Shown: positions 60,032 through 64,000 of the stretch, piece by piece
Layout of the letters: each line of letters opens with the position of its first letter
Numbering within the stretch: position 1 is the stretch's first letter
Assembly (NCBI RefSeq): GCF_001190925.1
Contig: NZ_CP011072.1
Span: forward strand, 4,960,001 to 5,024,000
Source of the DNA: Azoarcus sp. CIB
GTDB lineage: Bacteria; Pseudomonadota; Gammaproteobacteria; Burkholderiales; Rhodocyclaceae
DNA length: 64,000 nt
Direction of reading: 5' to 3'
The notes under the pieces: model-generated
Database searches by the model: none
Told to the model about the DNA's origin: nothing
What the model saw: only the letters and a program-made list of their open reading frames with translations
Position numbers and translations under genes: made by a program

Positions 60032-60778
60032 TCAGCCTGCGAACAGGCTTCGTCCGCCGCACACGTAGAGCACCTGGCCGGTGACGAAACCCGTCTCGTC
60101 GTCGGCGAGGAAGAGCAGCGTGTTGGCGATGTCGTCGGGATCGCCCAGCTTTCCGGTCGGCTGCCGCGACAACAGGAACTGCCGATCCTTCTCCGGCAGT
60201 TCCTCCCACATCGGCGTGTGGATCAGCCCCGGAGCAACGCAATTGACGGTGATCCCGGCGCGGCCGAGCTCGATCGCAAGCGTACGCGTCATGCCGACGA
60301 CGCCGGCCTTCGCCGACGAATACGGAGTCTGCCCCGCGCCGCCGAGCCATGCGCGGGAGGCGATGTTGACGATGCGCCCGTGCTTGTTCTCGACCATGTG
60401 GCCGTGCACCGCCTGCGAGCACAGGAAGGTGCCCTTCAGATTGACATTGAGCGTGACATCCCAGTCCGCCTCGCTAAGCTTGCGCAGCGCGCCGGCCCGC
60501 TCCATGCCCGCGTTATTCACGAGGATGTCGATGCGGCCGAAGGCATTCACCGTCTGCTGCACCATCGCGTCGACCGCCGCCTTGTCGCTAATGTCGGCGA
60601 CGGCGCCGAGCGCGCGATGTCCCTTTCGGCTGAACTCATCGACCGTCGCGTGCACCTTCTCCGCGTTGATGTCGTTGATAACGACGGCCGCACCCTGCTC
60701 GGCGAAGCGCAATGCCGTCTGCCTACCCATGCCGCTCGCCGACCCTGTGATCAGCGCGACCCTGTTGCGAATTCCCAT
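60032..60778 (-). CDS. bbsD: 2-(alpha-hydroxybenzyl)succinyl-CoA dehydrogenase, catalytic subunit BbsD
   Basis: This 248-residue SDR has an intact NAD motif TGSASGMGRQTA, the NNAG segment, and the catalytic YSSAK (Y-x-x-x-K) after a conserved Ser in NIASRAWLG. It oxidises the hydroxybenzylsuccinyl-CoA to benzoylsuccinyl-CoA. ATG 60778 (MGIRNRVAL) is 14 bases downstream of the bbsC stop. It forms a heterotetramer with BbsC. Confidence 0.9.
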   Translation of the reverse strand: MGIRNRVALITGSASGMGRQTALRFAEQGAAVVINDINAEKVHATVDEFSRKGHRALGAVADISDKAAVDAMVQQTVNAFGRIDILVNNAGMERAGALRKLSEADWDVTLNVNLKGTFLCSQAVHGHMVENKHGRIVNIASRAWLGGAGQTPYSSAKAGVVGMTRTLAIELGRAGITVNCVAPGLIHTPMWEELPEKDRQFLLSRQPTGKLGDPDDIANTLLFLADDETGFVTGQVLYVCGGRSLFAG

Positions 60779-60792
60779 TGCCGCCCCCGTGA

Positions 60793-61545
60793 TCAAATCG
60801 ACATCGAAAAGTACGCGCTCTTTCCGCCACAGACGAAAAGCGTCTGCCCGGTCACGTACTTCGAACTATCGCTCGCAAGAAAGCCGACTGCGTTGGCAAC
60901 GTCAGAGGGCCTGCCCAAGCGCTTCACGGGAATGCCGGCGGCGAGCTTTTCCCGCTCCGCCACAGGCGTCGCGTCGGTGTCGAGATCGCCCATGACGACC
61001 GTGCTCACCGTAACGCCGTCTCGCGCCGATTCGAGCGCGAGCGCCCGTGTGAGCCCGAACAGACCCGCACGCGCAGCGGCGACGTTGGCGCTCGCCGCGA
61101 GGCCGAGATAACGAATATCGCTGATATTGACCACGCGCCCGAAGCCACACTTGCGCATCAGCGGAACGACTTCGCGCAGGTAGTGGAACGGGCCCGCGAT
61201 GCCGGCGCCGAGCGCCGCGCCGACGTCCGCATCGGAAATGTCCTGCAGCGCCTTGGCGGTCAGTACGCTTTCGTTCTGCACCAAGATGTCGATCCGCCCG
61301 TAGCGCGCCATCACCTGCGCGACCGCATCGCGGATCGAACCGGGCTCGACTGCGCCCGTCACCACCGCGATCACCGCCACCCCCTTCTCGGCCAGCCGCG
61401 ATGCGAGAGCGTCGAGCCGGCCGGCGTCCGCGCCCACGAGCGCGAGTTGCACACCCGGCGCGGCGAGCCGCAGCGCAACCGCCTCGCCCACCGCATCGTC
61501 GGCATTGACGATCAGAGCCACCCTTTCTTTGCCTTTCGATTCCAT
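60793..61545 (-). CDS. bbsC: Non-catalytic SDR subunit BbsC
   Basis: A 250-residue SDR-fold protein whose catalytic and cofactor motifs are degraded: TGxxxGxG reads VNADDAVGEAVA, NNAG reads VQNES, and the YxxxK position reads NVAAAR. It is therefore a pseudoenzyme. In related strains BbsCD has been shown to be a heterotetramer with inactive BbsC subunits. ATG 61545 (MESKGKERVAL) is used. It precedes bbsD by 14 bases. Confidence 0.9.
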   Translation of the reverse strand: MESKGKERVALIVNADDAVGEAVALRLAAPGVQLALVGADAGRLDALASRLAEKGVAVIAVVTGAVEPGSIRDAVAQVMARYGRIDILVQNESVLTAKALQDISDADVGAALGAGIAGPFHYLREVVPLMRKCGFGRVVNISDIRYLGLAASANVAAARAGLFGLTRALALESARDGVTVSTVVMGDLDTDATPVAEREKLAAGIPVKRLGRPSDVANAVGFLASDSSKYVTGQTLFVCGGKSAYFSMSI

Positions 61546-61558
61546 CGCCGTCTCCCAG

Positions 61559-62728
61559 TTACCAGCCGCGCACCAGCATGTGCATCGTGCAAGCCGCGTG
61601 TTCCGTGCCAGACAGCCCGCCACCCGTAACGTGCGTCATCGCCACACGCGGCACCGGATCGACCTGATAGCCGGGACACTGGTTGCGCATCTGCTTGACG
61701 CTCGCGGCGATCTGGGCGGCCCCCGAAGCGCCGATCGGGTGACCATACGAGAGCATGCCGCCACGCGGACTGACGACACACTTGCCCCCGTGCGTCGTGT
61801 TGCCGTCGCGCAGGAACTTCAGCCCTTCGCCCTTCGGACACAGGCCGAGGCATTCGTAGTACAGCAGCTCGGCAATCGTGAAAGCGTCGTGCAGTTCGAC
61901 GATATTCACATCCTCAGGACCGATGCCCGACTCTTCATAGAGCTGCGCTGCGGTTTCCTCGGTGATGTCGTCGCCCGTTATGTCGCGCGGCCGGTTGTGG
62001 TAAGGCCCCGACCGCACGACCGAGCCCGCCACCAGAATCGGCTTGTCGATGCCCAACTTCTTCACCATCTCTTCCGAGCACACGACGACCGCCCCGGCGC
62101 CATCGGCGATGCCACAGCATTGCTGCAGCGTCAGCGGAGACGCGACGACGCGCGAATTGACGACCTCCTCGACCGAAATCTCACCCTTGAACCACGCATA
62201 CGGATTGTTGGTCGCGTGGCGGCGGTTCTTCACGGTGATCATCGCCAGATCCTCGGCCGTGGCCCCGGTCTCGTACATGTAACGCTGCGCGCGCATCGCG
62301 TACTTGCCGGTCATGACCGCGCCGTGCACCGTTTCGATATCCGACATGGCCGTTGCAAAGGCAGTGCCTTGCGCCATGTGCAGCGTGTGATTCTCGCAGC
62401 CGATGCCGATCGCGACGTCGGCAAGCCCCATCGCCACGTCCCGCACCGCCAGATGCACTGCCATACCCCCTGCGGAGCATGCGCTTTCGACTGTCATGAT
62501 TGGAAGATGTCCGCACATGCCCAGATCCTTGAGCACGGTTTGACCGATCACCATTCCGTTGGTGCCATTGCCGACGTAGGCGCTCTGCACCATCGTCGGA
62601 CGGTCGATATTCGACGCCTTCAGCGCCTCGAATGCCGCGGCACGGCCCAGCACATCGAAATCGACCTCGTGCCGCCCGAATTTCGTTTCGCCGACCCCGG
62701 CGATATAGACCTTGCGCTGCAGTTTCAT
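61559..62728 (-). CDS. bbsB: Benzoylsuccinyl-CoA thiolase, thiolase subunit BbsB
   Basis: A 389-residue thiolase of the SCP-x-like type, with nucleophilic Cys84 in [24 protein letters not shown] holding the His, and [16 protein letters not shown] at the end. It cleaves benzoylsuccinyl-CoA with CoA to benzoyl-CoA and succinyl-CoA, ending the toluene-specific path. It works together with the Zn-finger subunit BbsA encoded 20 bases upstream. Confidence 0.9.
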   Translation of the reverse strand: MKLQRKVYIAGVGETKFGRHEVDFDVLGRAAAFEALKASNIDRPTMVQSAYVGNGTNGMVIGQTVLKDLGMCGHLPIMTVESACSAGGMAVHLAVRDVAMGLADVAIGIGCENHTLHMAQGTAFATAMSDIETVHGAVMTGKYAMRAQRYMYETGATAEDLAMITVKNRRHATNNPYAWFKGEISVEEVVNSRVVASPLTLQQCCGIADGAGAVVVCSEEMVKKLGIDKPILVAGSVVRSGPYHNRPRDITGDDITEETAAQLYEESGIGPEDVNIVELHDAFTIAELLYYECLGLCPKGEGLKFLRDGNTTHGGKCVVSPRGGMLSYGHPIGASGAAQIAASVKQMRNQCPGYQVDPVPRVAMTHVTGGGLSGTEHAACTMHMLVRGW

Positions 62729-62748
62729 TTTCTTTCACCCACCGAGAT

Positions 62749-63183
62749 TTATGCCTTGCGGAACTTGTAGCTGATCAGCGGAACGCCGTCGCGGTTGTCG
62801 CGAACGGGCCCCACGGTCAGTTCGACCTCCTCGTCGCAGCGGAAGCTGCCGGGCTCGCCTTCCAGCTGCGCGAAAATCCGCAGGTTCTCGGGCAGATCGA
62901 TGTAGCCGAACGAATATGGCGTTTTCATTCCCGCCTGACCAATGAAATTGTCGCTGAAGCTGTAGAGCTTCCCGCGTCGGCTTAGCGGCACGACATCGAA
63001 CTCCTCGCCCCAGCAACTCGGGCACGGACTCAGCTTGGGGAAATCCAGCTGGCCGCACCCCTTGCAGCGATACCCCTTGAGATACGGCGCGCCGCCGTCC
63101 GCGGGCACCTCGAGCAGGTCCGGATGAAAGAATGTGATATCCGGCTTCTTCTCCGGTTTCTTGTTCGGCTTTTGATCTGACAT
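62749..63183 (-). CDS. bbsA: Benzoylsuccinyl-CoA thiolase, Zn-finger/OB-fold subunit BbsA
   Basis: This 144-residue protein has the DUF35 arrangement: a Zn ribbon (YRCKGCGQLDFPKLSPCPSCWG, four cysteines) followed by an OB-fold (KLYSFSDNFIG... then GYIDLPENLRIFAQLEG). In the related thiolase it is an integral part of the active complex and helps bind the acyl-CoA. It is the first gene of the bbs operon, 68 bases downstream of the shared 20-bp element. Confidence 0.9.
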   Translation of the reverse strand: MSDQKPNKKPEKKPDITFFHPDLLEVPADGGAPYLKGYRCKGCGQLDFPKLSPCPSCWGEEFDVVPLSRRGKLYSFSDNFIGQAGMKTPYSFGYIDLPENLRIFAQLEGEPGSFRCDEEVELTVGPVRDNRDGVPLISYKFRKA

Positions 63184-63224
63184 GACGCCTCCGCAGCATT
63201 TGTTTCATTTTCAACGTAGATCCA

Positions 63225-63270
63225 ATTAAACGCGCCTGGTTGCGGCGCAACAATTGGTGCGGACACCTAA
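63225..63270 (-). promoter_or_regulatory. bbs operon promoter with likely TdiR element
   Basis: Read on the minus strand, TTAGGTGTCCGCACCAATTG (63270-63251) matches the bss element at 18 of 20 bases. It runs into TTGTTG (-35, 63253-63248), 17 bases from TTTAAT (-10, 63230-63225). The same geometry occurs before bssD. Confidence 0.75.
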
Positions 63271-63378
63271 CTGTTAAGGGTAACCCCCACCCGCACGCGC
63301 CAAGGCGGAAATTCACGTCGAGCGGCGGTGTCGACAATCTGGCCGCACAGGCGCGGATACCCTGCCAATTTCGGCTGT

Positions 63379-63403
63379 AAAAAAAACGCGCCGAAAGGCG
63401 CGC
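63379..63403 (-). terminator. Rho-independent terminator of the DUF1329 gene
   Basis: On the minus strand a GC stem (CGCGCC, GAAA-type loop, GGCGCG; 63402-63387) is followed by a run of Ts (63386-63379). It would end transcription of the gene at the window edge and insulate the bbs promoter. Confidence 0.8.
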
Positions 63404-63447
63404 AAAGTTCCCACGGGAGGAGAGGAACCCCGAGAAAAATCTTCTAC

Positions 63448-64000
63448 TCAGTTTCCGCCACGCATGTTCTGGACGTTAAACAGGCTGACCGGGACCATCT
63501 GAGCGTCCAGTTGCGCCTTGAGCTGTCCGGTCGTGCAGTGCTTCGCCTGGATATCGATCATGGTGAACGCATCGAACGGAGTTATGCCGCTGCCCTTGTT
63601 CTTGGCCAGGTGGAAGTCGGGATGCGTCCATCCGACAACATACGTCTTCCACAAATCACCCTTGCGGTCATGCACAAGCGACATGCTAATTACCGAGGTT
63701 TGCGCGTCCATGTAATGCACCCGTCTGCTCACCGGATGATTGGTGTCGATCGGAGACGATTCGAGGATGTGCACCTTGCGCAACTGCCACGTGACGCTGG
63801 GGAAGCACCCGCCCTTTCCGCCGAAGGCGACGTACTTGTAGCCGTCCGGCTCTTTGTATTCATCGGACAGCTTCATGTCGTTATGGTTGTAAAAAGGCAT
63901 CAGTATGTTCGCCGTGCCCTGGTACTTCCAGTTCATGTCCGAAATACGGCCGTTATAGCCCTCGAAGTCCTCGATCATGATGTCTGAGCCGAGAAAGGCG
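63448..64000 (-). CDS. DUF1329 protein (5' end outside window)
   Basis: The open frame covers the last 183 residues, up to the window edge. Segments KYQGTANILMPFYN, WQLRKVHILESSP, HPVSRRVHYMDAQT and WKTYVVGWTHPDF are typical of DUF1329 (outer-membrane lipoprotein-sorting LolA-like fold) proteins, periplasmic partners of RND-type transporters and often found beside genes for hydrophobic-compound use. Function is unknown. The gene probably continues right of the window and starts a different operon. Confidence 0.75.
   Translation of the reverse strand, partial: AFLGSDIMIEDFEGYNGRISDMNWKYQGTANILMPFYNHNDMKLSDEYKEPDGYKYVAFGGKGGCFPSVTWQLRKVHILESSPIDTNHPVSRRVHYMDAQTSVISMSLVHDRKGDLWKTYVVGWTHPDFHLAKNKGSGITPFDAFTMIDIQAKHCTTGQLKAQLDAQMVPVSLFNVQNMRGGN

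Overview
The window reads as part of a large integrative and conjugative element (ICE) from a denitrifying betaproteobacterium of the Azoarcus/Aromatoleum/Thauera group. It carries two complete anaerobic aromatic pathways. The gene content and order match what I recall of the bss-bbs and mbd clusters of ICEXTD in Azoarcus sp. CIB. That identity is an inference from gene order, because no database search was possible.

Left edge (1-2015): five consecutive conjugation genes on the minus strand (PFL_4703/TIGR03746, TIGR03750, TIGR03745, TIGR03758 and RAQPRD families), typical of ICEclc-like elements. From 2164 to about 5910 there is a zone of insertion sequences: an IS630-family element with clear ends but a stop codon in its transposase, fragments of IS5 and IS1380 transposases, a Bcr/CflA-type MFS exporter, and an internally deleted IS5 transposase.

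Centre (6060-35639): the 3-methylbenzoyl-CoA (mbd) region. A long minus-strand operon starts at mbdO (27806). It encodes the ATP-dependent class I aryl-CoA reductase (mbdONQP), thiolase, hydratase and dehydrogenase enzymes, the alicyclic steps (mbdX, mbdY, mbdW), a ferredoxin (mbdM) with a KorAB-type 2-oxoacid:ferredoxin oxidoreductase as likely electron donor, and then acyl-CoA dehydrogenases, a CoA-transferase-like protein and another enoyl-CoA hydratase. A divergent plus-strand operon holds a branched-chain-amino-acid-type ABC transporter (mbdB1-B5) and the aryl-CoA ligase mbdA. The TetR repressor mbdR lies beyond it. Perfect ATAC-N10-GTAT operators sit on both divergent promoters, and degenerate versions occur upstream of mbdA and inside the long operon.

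Right part (36073-64000): the anaerobic toluene / m-xylene region. The two-component system tdiSR is divergent from bssDCABEFGH, which encodes benzylsuccinate synthase (glycyl radical), its activase, and chaperone-like AAA+/VWA proteins. The operon continues into poorly understood genes: a unique protein, a DUF4258/YgiT fusion, a DUF4037 protein, a nucleotide-sugar-epimerase-like SDR and a YtcJ-type amidohydrolase. Facing it are a PAS-kinase-receiver-GGDEF-EAL hybrid and a PEBP-like protein, followed by the minus-strand bbsABCDEFGH operon, which converts benzylsuccinate to benzoyl-CoA and succinyl-CoA by beta-oxidation. A truncated DUF1329 gene ends the window behind a terminator.

The two halves fit together. 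Bss/Bbs would turn toluene into benzoyl-CoA and m-xylene into 3-methylbenzoyl-CoA, and Mbd would dearomatise and degrade the latter. The most useful new observations are a nearly identical 20-bp element next to the -35 region of both the bssD and bbsA promoters, mbdR lying between pieces of a broken IS4-type transposase, a CoA-transferase lacking the family's catalytic glutamate, a decayed hydroxyacyl-CoA dehydrogenase gene, a 34-codon leader ORF before mbdA, and the odd distal bss genes (ubiquitin-like diglycine protein; toxin/antitoxin-like fusion).
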